A stretch of DNA of 64,000 bases from NCBI RefSeq assembly GCF_000143415.4, contig NW_003314409.1, positions 124,001 to 188,000 of the forward strand, in the 5' to 3' direction. The DNA is from Selaginella moellendorffii. Its lineage: Eukaryota; Streptophyta; Lycopodiopsida; Selaginellales; Selaginellaceae. The position numbers were made by a program, and so were the translations under genes. Position 1 is the first letter of the stretch, and each line of letters opens with the position of its first letter. Below the pieces are notes generated by a model. That model made no database searches, was not told the DNA's origin, and saw only the letters and a program-made list of their open reading frames with translations. This document shows, in pieces, positions 45,584-58,387 of this stretch.

Positions 45584-46130
45584 ATGGCGATGGCGCTGCG
45601 GCAGGCTCTTCTTCGCAAATCGCCTTTCAATTCAGTGCCCCGGCGCTCTGTCAAGTACAATGCCGTGGAACTCCCGACGAACAGCTACAATCGCTTCGCG
45701 CTGAAGAGCCAGGAAGAGGTGGAGCATGACCTCCGTAAGTATCTTCTATCTTTTTGGTCTTTTTCCCACTCTCAAGCGCTGGATTTCCATTTCCTAGATG
45801 AGATCAGCAAATGGAAGAAGATAACTCTCGGGATGATCATCGTGTGCCTTTGTGATGGGTTCTATGTCTACAACCATCCGGAAGTTCATGAGCCCAGAAA
45901 AGTACGTTCTAAGAGTTTTTCTTCTTTTCTTTCCCCTTCTTTTCTCTCCTTTTATGATTTTCTTTTCTTGCTATCCCTCGCAGGAGTATCCATACATGAA
46001 CGTTCGCCACAAGGATTTTCCATGGGGTGAGTATCTCAGCTTGGAACTAAGTATTGAGCTTTTGACTTTTTTATTTTCTTTTCCAGGCCCGGATCCTCTC
46101 TTGAAGACGCTGTTTGGCACGGAACATTGA
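45584..46130 (+). CDS. COX6A: Cytochrome c oxidase subunit 6a, mitochondrial
   Basis: Four exons: 45584-45734, 45798-45901, 45984-46026, 46087-46130 (113 residues). COX6A is a single-span regulatory subunit of complex IV in the inner mitochondrial membrane. The presequence is basic (MAMALRQALLRKSPFNSVPR), followed by EISKWKKITLGMIIVCLCDG (the membrane span), then VHEPRKEYPYMNVRHKDFPW and GPDPLLKTLFGTEH, the conserved family end. Length fits the plant family. It starts 119 bp after the SNM1 stop on the same strand. Confidence 0.95.
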
Positions 46131-46524
46131 ATGGAGCTGGCTAGGAAATAATCCTCCGGATGCTAGCAGAATCAATAATTCTCACGCTTGGTTCTTGCTA
46201 GAGGTCCGTTGATCCATGTTCTTGTCGATAAACACGTTCTGTGCAACCTCTTTTTTACTTCAGAATCCAGACCAAAGTTTTTGGAAACGTCTTGAAAGAA
46301 ACTAATGCTTTCCAGTTGTATTTTTTTCCTAGGTGAACATCTTTGACAAAACAGCGTGCTATTGACTTAACAGCTCTCGATCATCCATCATCCAGCCATG
46401 ATTGATCATCATCGACAGACCTCAGCAAAGAACTTCTAGAATTCAACAAAAGGAATTTATAGCAAGAGTACATTCGAAGGTTTGTAATAGAACCTCCATC
46501 GTTTTATGCTGCGCTGACTTCGTA
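46131..46524. other. 3' flanks of convergent COX6A and ferritin-like gene
   Basis: 394 bp without a gene. AT-rich towards the middle; no repeat or RNA gene is seen. Confidence 0.5.
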
Positions 46525-48059
46525 TCATTGCAGGAATCCCAGCCTCTGCAAGACTAGCCTCGCCTGTTCTTGAGATAGAGCTGGAGAAACTCCACTATCA
46601 TCCACCGGGAGAGAGAAGAGGCTCGACTGGTACTTTGCGGGATGAGCTCCGCTGAGCAACTCAAGCGATGTCGTCAAGCCGAGGACTTTGCCGTGGAAGT
46701 GAGCCACCGAGTGTTCGTATGGAGCGACGATCTCCTTCCGGTGCCTGTAAAGCAGTGCTCGCACTGCAGCATCCTGGCCTGCTAGCGCTCCCACGACGCC
46801 GGCGACGAGCTGGAGCAGCAAAACCGAAACCAAGTCACACTGGTAACAAAGATCGATCCAGTCCAACTTACCGCTTTGGAGGATTTGGAGTGGAGCTCCG
46901 GCAGGATCCCGACTGAGAGCGATGTGGCCAGCGGTAGAACAGTGGAGCTCGCGACGAGAGCGCTCAGAGGTGTGGAGAAAGGATCAAAGGCCGGGCTCAG
47001 CACCTCACCGAATGCTGCATGCACGATCCTTTGGAAAGCCAGCTTGGTCGACGCAATCTCCGGGGCCTCGACGCCATCTCCCAGGTGTTTCTGGATCATC
47101 CTGCCAAGCGAAAGAGAGAAGAGTTTGCTCGATCAAAGCTAGTGTGATCTCCGACGATCAAACCTTGTTTGCAACGCGGACTGGATGCCAAACTCGGAGA
47201 TGATATCCATTGTTAAAGCCTCCTCGCCGGAGAAGTTTGCGCTCTTCTTGGAAGCGGCAGTCACGTACAAGCGCTGCAAATGGTTCATCACTGTGAAGAT
47301 TTGTGTCAAGGGAAGTTTTGGATGATGGGCTTTCCCACAGCAGGGAGAGCAGTGGGATGGCGGTGGTGGTGTTTGGCGATGGGAGGGACAGGATGGAGGA
47401 GATGGGCAAGTGTGACGTGGGGGCGATGGCGGCGGGCACGGTGGTCGTGGTGGCGGAGTATTGGGTGGCGGACACGGAGGTGGAGGTGGTGTCTTGGAAG
47501 GTGGCCGAGTTCTGGGTGGTGGCGTTGGACACGGAGGTGGAGGTGGAGGTGGCGGACACGGAGGGGGTGGTGGCGGTGGCGGCGGTGGCGGCGGCGGCGG
47601 AGTTGGACACGGAGGTGGTGGCGGTGGCGGCGGTGGCGGCGGTGGCGGAGTTGGAGGTGGACACGGAGGTGGTGGCGGAGGCGGCGGAGGTGGCGGCGGA
47701 GGCGGAGTTCGAGTAGGAGGTGGCGGACACGGAGGCGGTGGCGGCGGTGGCGGAGTTGGAGGTGGTGGACACGGAGGTGGAGGTGGCGGCGATGGCGGGG
47801 GCGGAGTTGGCGGGGGCGGAGTTGGCGGGGGTGGAGTTGGAGGTGGGGGTGATGGCGGGGCCGGAGTTGGCGGGGGTGGAGTTGGAGGTGGGGGTGATGG
47901 CGGGGTCGGAGTAGGAGGTGGCGGTGATGGCGGGGGTGGAGTTGGCGGAGGCGGATGCGGTGGCGGAGGTGGTGGCGGACTTCTGGGAGGAAGTGGTGAT
48001 TGTTGACCGCCAGCCACGCTAGCGGTCAATACAAACACCAGAAAGGCCAACCACACCAT
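46525..48059 (-). CDS. Proline-rich secreted protein with ferritin-like desiccation-related domain
   Basis: Three minus-strand exons: 47164-48059, 46872-47100, 46525-46809 (469 residues). A signal peptide (MVWLAFLVFVLTASVAGG) leads into about 220 residues of SPPPP/TPPPP/PPCP repeats like extensins and other hydroxyproline-rich wall glycoproteins, with periodic cysteines. From residue about 250 the chain resembles plant desiccation-related proteins (PCC13-62 type, ferritin-like): LAFQRIVHAAFGEVLSPAFD, VLPLATSLSVGILPELHSKS and LVAGVVGALAGQDAAVRALL then YRHRKEIVAPYEHSVAHF. The first two helices are weakly conserved and the Glu/ExxH metal ligands expected there are not seen. The exon join at 47164/47100 keeps frame across the ferritin part, so the fusion is not an ORF artefact. 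Likely apoplastic. The complementary Gly-rich ORFs are shadows. Confidence 0.82.
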
Positions 48060-48216
48060 GGTTATTGGTTGATGAAGGACCTAAACCAACAAGACACTTA
48101 TATATACAAAGCAACCATGCAAAGTTCCTCACATTAATTTTGTGTCTCCCATTGTGCATGCTATGTCTGATACTTACAAAGAATGAAAAGGTAAGATGGA
48201 AAGGTAAAAAAGAAAA

Positions 48217-51200
48217 TCAACCGAGTTGAAAAGGCACGGCAGATTCTGGGCTGATTCTATTTACTCGAGTTGTGCCCAGTATGTATTCTGGCAGCTCGTC
48301 GTCGTCTTTGGCCTGGAAGAAATCAAGATAAAGTAATCTCCAAAACTTTGAAGAAACTTTGATAGCTTTGGTACCTCAACAACAATCGCAAGATCGACAA
48401 CTATTTTGGTGACATATCCCAGCACTAGCCCGATAACTCCTCGTGCCACGGAAGAGGATCCTATATCCACATCAACCTGAAAGAAGAAACGTTGTTTAGA
48501 TCGAAAAGAAATGCTCGAGCTTGCAAACGAACCTCCAAGTAATTGTCCTTCCTATAGTAATGGCAAGTTACTGCTCTTCCTAAAAGGCACGCCTTGGTGC
48601 CAACAGCTCGTCTTACGACCCAATATCCCTGCGAGAATCCAAACGAAACAATGCGAGTAAATCCTAGACTACAAACAAATTCATAGCATATAAAACTTAG
48701 CCTCACCTCCACGATGCTTGGAATGAGCTTGAACCGCGAGTTTCTAAACGAGTCATCCCCATTCGCAAACTTCTCAAGCAGTGAGCTTGGCCTAAGCGAG
48801 CGATCTGCTGCGTAGTAAAAGACCAAGCTGTAGTTTGGCTTCGCGGGTACCTTCGGTAGAAAAAGCAAGATCATTGAAGCAGATTTTCGCAAAACTTACC
48901 TGCAGGTTGACGATCAAAACAAATGGAAGTTTTTTGCCTGCTTCTGTCCGGACGATACTTTGTGGATGCCTCGCAACCAAGTCAATTCTGTGAGCGGATT
49001 TGTACCAGTCGACGGCTAGAAGCTTCAAGACTGGCTCTCCCCCAGGAATCTGACAAGGAAAGGCTAAGAACATTGTCACAGTGTTGAGAAAGAATGGTAC
49101 CTTCAGATTATCTCTCGTATATGTTCTACCCCGGACCATAAAACCTTTTCCACCGGGGTCCTCCCAACAGTTACAATCCTTGGACGGAGACGCAGGTTCT
49201 AGTGAGCCTTTGAATGCGTTTACATCCAGGTTGATTCGTGGCTCGTCGGCTAGTAGTGGATTTTCCAGTTGCGCTGGAGAGTTAAAAGAAAACCGTGCTA
49301 AATTTTTAAGACTCTAAAGATGTTTTACCTGCAGCAAGTGCCAGCATTGCGCTCCATGGGGCTCTGCTAAGTCTATGGCTCCCTCTCTGCAAAACATAGT
49401 TGTGAAAACGTGGTCTACGTAAAAGAAAGATGCCATACCTGAAACGGGATATTGCTAATCAGCCCTTCGGTGTCATCACCGGCATCTGGATCCTCGGAAA
49501 CAATCGCATCAATGAAATCTTCGGTAACTTCCGTGTCTGCAGCAGTTTCTAAAGGCTTGGCCGCTTCCTTTGGAACATTCAAAACAGAAATTCGATCTTC
49601 TAACAAGCTCAGCTCCGCTTCAGCCTTGAAAAACTCTCTCAAGCCTGTAGAGCAAAACGATCAACAAATGAGTACAAGCATTACCAAAAAGAACCTGCTG
49701 TGCGACAAAGCAATATATACGGCACGGTTTTCCGAAAAGAGGAGTAATCACTCTTTTTCCATTTGCCCCAGCTTTTCCTCCACCTCCCCCATCCTGTGGA
49801 TTCAATCTCCATAACCTGTGTTACTAAAGATCGAGAACCCGTGGTTCCTGACCTTGTCGGCAACGGGTTTATCTCCCAAATACCAGCTGCATGAGACCGG
49901 ACGTTAAACACTTTGACAAAGCAGCAAATACGACACTTACAGTTTAAAACAACACGACGTAATCCAGGTCTTTTCGGTCGATTTCTGTGAAGAGTGCTAA
50001 TTTGCGTGATAGCTGCAGCCAACCTTTGCATAAACTTCGGGTTATGTCCGTAGAAATGAACTTACAATAAGAGCCATCTTGATCACGGCGCCAATAACGC
50101 GAAATCAGAAAGTCCCGTCTTTTGTATTTTCTATACCAGCTCCAACTGCAAGAACTCCATTTGAATTGTAACTAGAGAAGTAGCAGGACTACTTACTTCT
50201 CGAAATATTTTGGATCGAAAGTCCCGTAGACTATGTCCGCATGCCCGTCGATGTGCTCAACAAGCTCCAAGTCTCCGGTTAGAACATCCCACCTGGATTA
50301 CGAAACCAAAAACACTGGCTCTTGTCAAACAAGCTACGAAACGAGAGGCAGAGTTCGATCGGAAGTACTGATGTCTTTGCGACTTGTCTAGGCTCATTAC
50401 AATCTCAAAAACTGCATCCGGCGACGCATCAACCACGCCGACGGATTTCATGATCGTGCCTCTATCAGCCTGTAAGCAAGCATCTAACATGAGCTGAAGG
50501 AAAGCTCTGATCTTAGCAAAGAAAACACACTTGAAGAGCAGCCACGTCCTCAAACATGCGCAAGCCTGTAATTACAGTAGCTAACACTCGCTCGTCAAAA
50601 ACGGAAAGTTTTGACAGACCATTTTGAGTTTGGAAGCACCTCCAGTCTGCTTGTTCAACGGCATCACCGTCACGCTTGTTGAAATAATCGTCAGTGTCAG
50701 CTTCCTGAATCATCGATGTTCGTGCCCTCATGAGCATTTCAGGCCCTGGAACCTTCCGTCAACTGCATCTATCTCCCTCAGATCTGTGTAAGTTTCGTTA
50801 CCTTTTCCAATGGTAATAAGTCTGCTCAACCGCGACTTTGATCGCATCCGAGGCAAAGTCTGTTTACTCCTGCCAATGCTCCAGATCAGACACACGGCGG
50901 CTGGAAAAACTGGCACTTACTCCTCCTCAGTGAGCGAGGGAGCGCGGGCTGATGTTTTTCTAGCTTCAAGTTCGGCCTAGAAAGGAGAAAAGATCAGCCG
51001 AGTTACAACTAAAGTCAAGGAAGTCACCTCGTCTTTCGCATGGCGAAACGCGGACATCCATTTCTCTATCTCTTCGGCACTGGAGCACGCAAACTGCGCA
51101 CACATTCTCGATCACTACCACCACTGGCCTGAGAAAACCACTACAGTACCTGTACATGCTTGCTGTGATCTCGTTTACTGTGGATCTTCATTCCATAAAG

Positions 51201-51559
51201 TACCTGACGAACACGATCACTGTGAAGTTTCTGAAATGGAGCTAGCTACTTCTTTTCCTGTAACACGCACCCTGCCGTAGACGATCTGGCGGCCAATCTC
51301 CGCGACCATCAAGTTGTGTCTAACAATCCCCTTCTTCATCGGTTGCTGCATCGATCGAGAAAAAAATTGTGAGCTTCATTCATGGTAATGGCAGGAGACT
51401 AAAAAAATTTACCAGGCCGGGCTCTTCCTGTGGATCTCGCTTATACATATCCACGCATCTCCCTTTGATCACCAGGTATCGAGCGTGACAGTACTGGAGG
51501 TCCTTGGAATTGATTCCAACATGGTAGACCCATCCGGCATAAGCTTGTGCTTGGGCCAT
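48217..51559 (-). CDS. EDR2-like PH-START-DUF1336 lipid-binding protein
   Basis: Twenty-one minus-strand exons, giving 730 residues: 51413-51559, 51271-51345, 51150-51203, 51028-51093, 50921-50976, 50802-50869, 50620-50745, 50531-50565, 50369-50469, 50197-50292, 50066-50145, 49941-50012, 49695-49886, 49439-49644, 49329-49386, 49101-49273, 48900-49049, 48707-48850, 48533-48628, 48375-48476, 48217-48312. An N-terminal PH-like domain (AGWVYHVGINSKDLQYCHAR to EEIEKWMSAFRHAKDE) precedes a START domain (IMKSVGVVDASPDAVFEIVM, WDVLTGDLELVEHIDG, RRDFLISRYWRRDQDGSYS). The C-terminal DUF1336 part has CNCWEDPGGKGFMVRGRTY and IPGGEPVLKLLAVDWYKSAH. EDR2 itself binds PI4P and restrains defence-linked cell death; this relative's role is inferred. 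Phases agree across all exons. More 5' exons cannot be excluded, as the frame is open upstream of 51559. Confidence 0.92.
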
Positions 51560-52325
51560 TCTCCGCGCGTAGCCGATTTCCTTTCTCTGCCATCACAGCC
51601 AAACTAAGACTTGCGAAGCTAAACAAATGATCGAATGGCTTCCAGCTGGAATCGCCTGTAAACTAAAGAAATATTTTCTAGCTCGTCGTGAAATGCGTGC
51701 GAGACAACGTGATCGCAAGGGGGCCGCATTGCCATAGATCGAGAAAATAGGCTTACCGCGATTGCTAAGCGATCGCATTGAGAAGGTGAAGAGACGTGGT
51801 CGCCATAGCCAGCGATTAGGGCTCCGAGCTCATGGACATAACGGCAGTTGCCTTTACCCCAGTTTAACCGGCCTTAAAGCCCGCTTATAGGGGGGGAAAT
51901 ATTTCTAGGGCTCTTGATGGATCCAATTCTCGGCGCTTCGGGGGCCCCGCGCGCGGATCTCCAGCGCCGAAGCTCCTTGCCGGAGATGTATGGGAAAATG
52001 AGCGATGTCAGCTGGGCATATTCACGGTTACACTTGGAAGTTTTCCATGAGCAATTTTGGTGAGATTGAGCATTTTCCATGTGATCTTGAGTGTGAGATT
52101 GAGGTTGCGAAATTCCCTTACTCCGAACAATACTAGCCTGGTTGGATCTGTCCCATTTTATAGATATCTTTATTGAGAAATTAGGAAGTGCATTCAAGAT
52201 TTAAGCTGGTTTCTGCCAACCCCATAAAAACCACGTAAAAATCAATATCAATGTCCAAGACTTAAAAGCTGGTTTCTAGGTGTTGCAGAGAACCACGTGG
52301 AAGTCTGTTCCAAAAATTATTAACA
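51560..52325. other. Upstream flank of the EDR2-like gene
   Basis: Presumed promoter and leader, then a transition from GC-balanced genic DNA to AT-rich repeat-derived DNA near 52000. No gene is supported; the minus ORF at 51874-52197 shows no family features. Confidence 0.45.
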
Positions 52326-52765
52326 TGGGAGAGATTGCCACCATGTAAGCATTTGAAAAAGCTCCAAAGTTAAAATAGTGAAGAAATTTATACCATCTAT
52401 CATTATGCTTACAGGATTGTTCTTACATGCTTCTAGCAAGATGCTCGGCATTTAAGTCGATTCTCCCTGTTAGAAATAAAGAAGATCACTAGTGGGATAT
52501 CCTATCTCATCAATTCCCTTAAAAAGCTCTCATTTTACTCTTCAGGTAGTGCTTTGGTTCCCCTTAAACCCTATAGCATTAATGCTACCTAGCTGACTCA
52601 AGACCAATCTATTGCTTTATCATCTAAATTCATGCAATATAAGTAGAAACAGATTTTCAAAACCATCATTGTGGTGTCCGGGGCTAATAGTTATGGAACA
52701 ATGTTAGTAATTTCAAACTCTTTGGAATTGATTATGTCTCATGGTAAGAAATGTTACAATGTTAT
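52326..52765 (+). repeat. Dispersed repeat A, copy 1
   Basis: The segment parallels 56850-57270, most clearly 52623-52762 against 57128-57268 (shared TCATGCAATAT, GAACAATGT and ATTGATTATGT blocks). The copies are considerably diverged. No coding capacity. Confidence 0.6.
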
Positions 52766-53015
52766 ATCAAACATTGGAATGTTTCAGTTCCCCTTCACAG
52801 TCATAATCTCATAATGTATATAGAAAGTGTCTTTTTAATCCATGATTGGTATTTCAAGCTTAGAAGATTGTTTGCCTTTTGAGACAAGTGTCATCAGTGG
52901 CTTTATCTTGATGAACCATATGTGTTACAATCAAAGAATGGACGTTATCAAGCTATGATTGCAACTTTGTTCTATATGACTAAATGAAAGAAAAGAGAAA
53001 TTCTCAACTCAGAAA

Positions 53016-53225
53016 GGTGTGGGACTTGTTCTTGGTGTGTATATACAACCTCCATGCCCACTCACTATAGGCCTTGATGGAAATGTAAAGATTGGTCATT
53101 ATGTTTTTTGGGATACTGTTGCAAAGTATGAAGGTTGTAAAAACCAACCTGATTGCATAATAAAAGTTGGACTCTCGATATAAGATGATGGCTATATTGT
53201 AGTATCTAATAATTTTATTCCATAC
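53016..53225 (+). repeat. Dispersed repeat B, copy 1
   Basis: Parallels 55898-56270: the CTCACTATAGGCCTTGATGG block, then TGATTGCATAATA and ATGATGGCTATATT. About 100 bp present in the other copy are missing here. Confidence 0.6.
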
Positions 53226-55897
53226 CTATTTAAAATAATTTTCTGTGTGTTGCATTGGTTTTCTTAATAGAATTAATCTAATTAATCAATTAAAATGTTA
53301 TAATTATAAACATATTCAGAAATTATAAACACAAGATTAATATTATTATATATAAACCATTAGATGGTAGAATAAACTAAAATATACTAAAAAGTGCTTA
53401 GGAAAGTTAGACATGTTTATAGATTATAAATACTAGATTAATCTCAATAAGAAACATTCTTTAGATCGTAGAATATCCCAAAATATCCAAGCATAATCTA
53501 GGTATATTTACTATCACCCCAATACTCTTACAAGTTTGCTTAAGCAAACCAAAAACTAATTTCTTAAACTGCTAAAATAAAATTTGAAAACTATAATTAT
53601 ATGTAATTATTTAATGCTAATTATTAAAGCTTTGGTGCACATTTCATACATCTTTGCTTAATAGGAGTGTCATTCCTATTTAGTGTTATTGAATAATCCA
53701 ATTGATCAATTGGATTGTTTATAATTTTTAAATCTAGATTAATTTTATTATCAACATTAAATGGTAAAATAAGTAAGAATATACTGAGAAGTTTCTAGAA
53801 AATTTAATAAGTTATAAATAAAACATTAATCTAAATTAATGACAACCATTAAATGGTAAAATATCCTAGAATATCTAGGCATATTCTTTGTATAGGTTTG
53901 CTTAAGCAAACCAACAAGATCTTCTTTATTTGTCCTGTGGAGAAAGCGTGTTTAAGCTCATAAAAAGGGGGAATCAATTAAATAAGAAGAGAAAGAGAAA
54001 ATAATGAAAAGAAGAAGAAAGGTCATAAGCACTTAAAGGAGCTAATAATAATGTAAGTTTTCCTATAATCATAAGCAGTGTACCTTTTGGTCTTGGGAGC
54101 ATCCATGAGTAGAGTTTCATGGGTGCTGTAATCCCCACTGTTGCATATAGGAGTTGAGTATGGTGGTGTAGGGTCTTGAGTCACAATAGATGGTACTCCA
54201 ATTTTTAATGAAGTGTGGTTATCATTTTTTTTATATAGAACAGGAGATCCCATTATTTACACTATGGTTTGGTCAAGTCTTGTTACATTTAACAACGTAT
54301 TCTACATTGCTAGACAAAGTTTATCATTGGCATAAAAGAGCATATATAGACACATTCTTGATAATTTACAGTACTTGCTTATACAACATAATTGAAATCC
54401 AAGTGTCCACACCTCTCATTGTAGCTATTATAGAGCTATACTAACTCTGATTGCAATTTCAAGGCTGTCCACTTTCCCCAAAGTTGTTTGCTATTTATAT
54501 TGATGCATTAAAGACAATGATTACATGCAAGACAGCACTTGATAGCTAGAAAACCAAGAAAGATAACCTAATTATGTTTGAATCTCAATAATGTGTAAAA
54601 AATGAGCAATTGATCTACATAAGAGTACTATTTGGGAAAACCAATTGCATGGAGATCATGGGTTTTTATCCAATGAGAGCTTGGAGGCAAGCAAAGATCT
54701 TCACAAATATGCTTGAAACAACCAATATATTATGGTATTTGGCCAAGTATATACAAATATCTAGGGTATTTCATCCACAAAAATAAATGGCTACAGCAAG
54801 AAGTGCATACTTTGCACTTCAATCAACTCTCCATATTATAAAGCTAAATGGCAATTTTTCTTGATAAAGGCTCCATGTATGCATCAGAAGTTACTGATCC
54901 AGGTAACTAATGCTAAAGAAATAGCAAAGCTACAATACCAATTAATTTGTTGTGAGCTGTAAAATGTAAGATTTTGTGAGCTGTAAGATTTTATCACCAG
55001 TTCCATATATATGACTCCTTCTGCAAAGGTGTAATCTTCCTCCAATGAAGCCCTTACCTTTTCTCTACCACTTAAGCCCAACTTATTACCAAGGAAGTAC
55101 CAACCACATGGCATTTTACAGTCATAAGTGGAGTTTCACTAAAATACATATCTAGGGTATGGTGGAGATATGGTGTTAGCTATGGTGGGTGGAGGTGAAA
55201 TAGTCATGATGTTCAATAGATTTGGGTTTCTTAGGATTTTACCCCTGTCTAGCCCTTTATCCAAGCACAAAAAAGGGTAAAACAAGAGTTTTTATTTTTT
55301 ATTTTTTACCTCAATGAATCTTGACATGTCTCACAATGGCAAGAAGGGGCCATAATAAGGTTTTTTTAATATTTCCAACTTACTGCATAAGCTCTTCTTT
55401 ACTTGCCTCTCCCCCACCTCCTAGATGGGTGGCATAAAGGAAACTTTGGTTCCTATTGAGTATGGGATATATCATCAACAAAATTCTCCTTTGGCATTAG
55501 CAGTTACATATCTCACCTTTGTGATTTGATTGTTTGCTAATTCCAACCTTGACATGCTATAAGAAAAAAGGATAGAATCTATGAATGAGTCTAATTATTT
55601 TCTCAATTCCTATTTTAGTTCTTTGCTTAGAAAGCCTCCATTCGTTTTTTTTTTTTCCTTTAAGATTTAATTGATCTGTTTCTCCTTCTCTTTTCTCTCA
55701 AGACAAAGAAAGTGTCCCTTACTGTACCTAGTGTTTTCAAATTGAGAGCTGTGCCAAGTTATATCCATCTAACAAAACCTAAACCATACAGATATAATGA
55801 GAGATGCAAATTGACAATGAGTGGGATAATTTGAATTGTTAACCAAGAGGGTTGAAGTTTTAAGGGTGGGTTACTAGTTGCCAAATCTTACACATAT
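53226..55897. other. AT-rich stretch without supported genes
   Basis: Very AT-rich with short ORFs below 100 codons and no recognisable domain. It resembles decayed repetitive DNA. I see no RNA gene or ordered array. Confidence 0.5.
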
Positions 55898-56270
55898 TGT
55901 CCCACATTAGTAATATAAACAAAGTGACAACATAAATCCTACATAAATGCAATGTATGTCCATGCCTAATCACTATAGGTCTTAATGGAAACATAAAGAT
56001 TAGTGATTATATTCTTAGGGCCCCCATATGGCCATCAAGTTCTGCTCCATTATCTTCATATGTTCAAAAGTTATGTTCTGCTCTATAGTTACCATATGGT
56101 AAATTACTATAGGGTAAGAGGTGAAAATCACATGTGCAAGGTGGGTGGACCCCACTTTTGGTGGGTGTAAGTTGGGATATATTTTTGGGGTACTTATAAA
56201 AGGGAATATGATTGCATAATAACTATTGGCCTCTCATAAAAGATGATGGTTATATTACATACTTCAATCT
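55898..56270 (+). repeat. Dispersed repeat B, copy 2, with LTR-end relic
   Basis: Begins TGTCCCACATTAG, reminiscent of the TGTCCCACAT starts of some plant short LTR elements. It contains the block shared with 53016-53225. Inside it, 56089-56140 resembles the hairpin region 10028-10076 of the second LTR (ATGGTAAAT...ATAGG..AA..GGT.AAAA.CAC.TG). Confidence 0.5.
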
Positions 56271-56849
56271 TATTAATTTCAATGAATTACAAAAAAAACT
56301 AATTCTTGAAGCTATTGTAACACTTTTATGTACTTTACTTAGAGGGTAAATTTTTGAATTTTTTAGTGTCTAACTTCAGCCATTTAATATAGATATACTT
56401 GCCTCATTCAAAAGAAACATTCTACTATTGTTTTGGTATAAAAGAAGATCTATATGGCTAGTGGGAACTCAAAGTTAATAGAAGGCATGTGATAATAACT
56501 CATAAGCTGAGAGTTCACCTAAACATCATAGTATCATTATACATTTAATTGGGCACTATAGAGAGATTTTATTATTATTATTATAGTATTTACAAAGGCT
56601 CCACAACTGAAATATACAAACACAGCATAAAACAAAGTTTTGAGTATTAGATTCCAGGACATGGCATCATGACAAGCTCAACATGAAAATACATATATGT
56701 ATATTGTTCATTTGGCATAAGGCAAACTCTTAGTTCTTGGACAGCTAAATATGGTGGGATCCTGAAAGCATTATTGTTAAAAGCCAAGGATTTACATAGT
56801 GAAAAAATATATAATAAATGTGGATCAACAATTATAAAATAGAATTTTA

Positions 56850-57270
56850 TTTATGGAAAAAAATTTGATTTTACATAAGAGGTTTGTATGCATTCGATAT
56901 GCTGAAAGATTCTCCCAATTAAAAACAATGAAGATTACTATTGCTATTTCCTAACTCATTCAATCATTTCAAAAGCACCCTTATTATTCTGTAGGAGGTA
57001 GCTTTACATATAATCTTGTAGTCACATATAAGTATAGTGCCATTATACGGCTTTGGTTTTTCAGCAGAGATTACAACTTTAGAGCCAACACTTGTTTAAT
57101 AGCTCCTAACCCCAATAGTATCTTGTCTTCTAATATCATGCAATATGAGTATAAACATATCTATGAAACTATCATTATAGAGTCTGAAGTATTTAGAACA
57201 ATGTCAGTTATATCCAAACTTTTGGATATTGATTATGTTTCATGGCCTGCCAAGAATGGTCACAATGAAT
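56850..57270 (+). repeat. Dispersed repeat A, copy 2
   Basis: Diverged copy of 52326-52765 in the same orientation. A 93-codon ORF at 57123-57404 overlaps it and has no family features, so I do not call it a gene. Confidence 0.55.
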
Positions 57271-58338
57271 TAAAAGCTAGTGACAGGAAGAAGTGTTCAT
57301 ATTCATATTTTGCCTATTCAAGTGCTTGGAAAAAGCTCAAAAGTGTTCCTCATCAAGATCTAGTGCTAGTGTTGGGAGCTTTGCCACATCTAGTTAGAGC
57401 ATGAAAGTGAGTGGGAAATTCCTTGAATATCCCAAGATCCATGTATAAAGCTTACCAAGATTTAGGGCTTTGGAGCACAGAGTTTGGATAGCCTTTGTTT
57501 ACATTATTGGGTTATCTTGTAGGCAATGACTTTTCCTTGGCCTGAGCTGGTTCCTTGGTGCCATCTAGTGCCTCTACAGCAATGAGCTTCTTCCTCTAAA
57601 CCCTATCGAAATCATTGAGATAACTTTCTTCTTGCCAAAACTCAACAAAGATGGCATTGACTAAAATAGAAAACTTTGGTACTAATTTTGAGATGTCTGG
57701 AGCAAGCTATTGTCAGCTAGGGGTTGTTCCTAAATGCACTGTGTCCTCAATGCTTGCTGCTCCAGATGCAAAGGATGGACTCCACATTTGGAGTGGAAGT
57801 CGAAGTCCACATAAGTTGAAATGCTATCAGCCTGGATCAAGATGTCTCAAGAAACTCCTAGAAGCACCACTATATTGTTTGTGAAGTTTTGAGTAGTATA
57901 TTCGTGTTCTTTGAAGGAGAAAAGTGCAAAGCCTCTAATAGGTGAGAATAAATCATGTTAGTTGAAGATTTCAGTCCTTTGCTAGTATGACGTCCACCAA
58001 TCAAAACATTTGCAATAAATGGGGAGGATTTTAAGTTCATGACTTGGATTGAATGTGGGCTTTGTACAGGAGCCCTTTGCCACTAAACTTTTCTTTGTTC
58101 TTATCCTTTAAACTAGAGGATATTTAAGCTAAATACAATTTCATAAAATATGTGTTTTGTAACAAATATTTAATCTAAAGCTAATGATATTTTTGAGAGT
58201 TTTAAATAAAATATAATGTATTTTGAGATTAATCTTGTAATTATTATTACAATGTTTTTGTTAATATAGTTCATTTATACAAGTGAATGCTTTGTCACAG
58301 CTCATGAAAATCTTAGAAACATATAGTATGTACACATT

Positions 58339-58387
<49 letters not shown>

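Noticed and set aside
47280-48006. Gly-rich + strand ORFs of up to 190 codons resembling glycine-rich proteins
   Set aside because: They are the complement of the proline-rich coding exon on the minus strand. That strand has a signal peptide and continues by splicing into a conserved domain.
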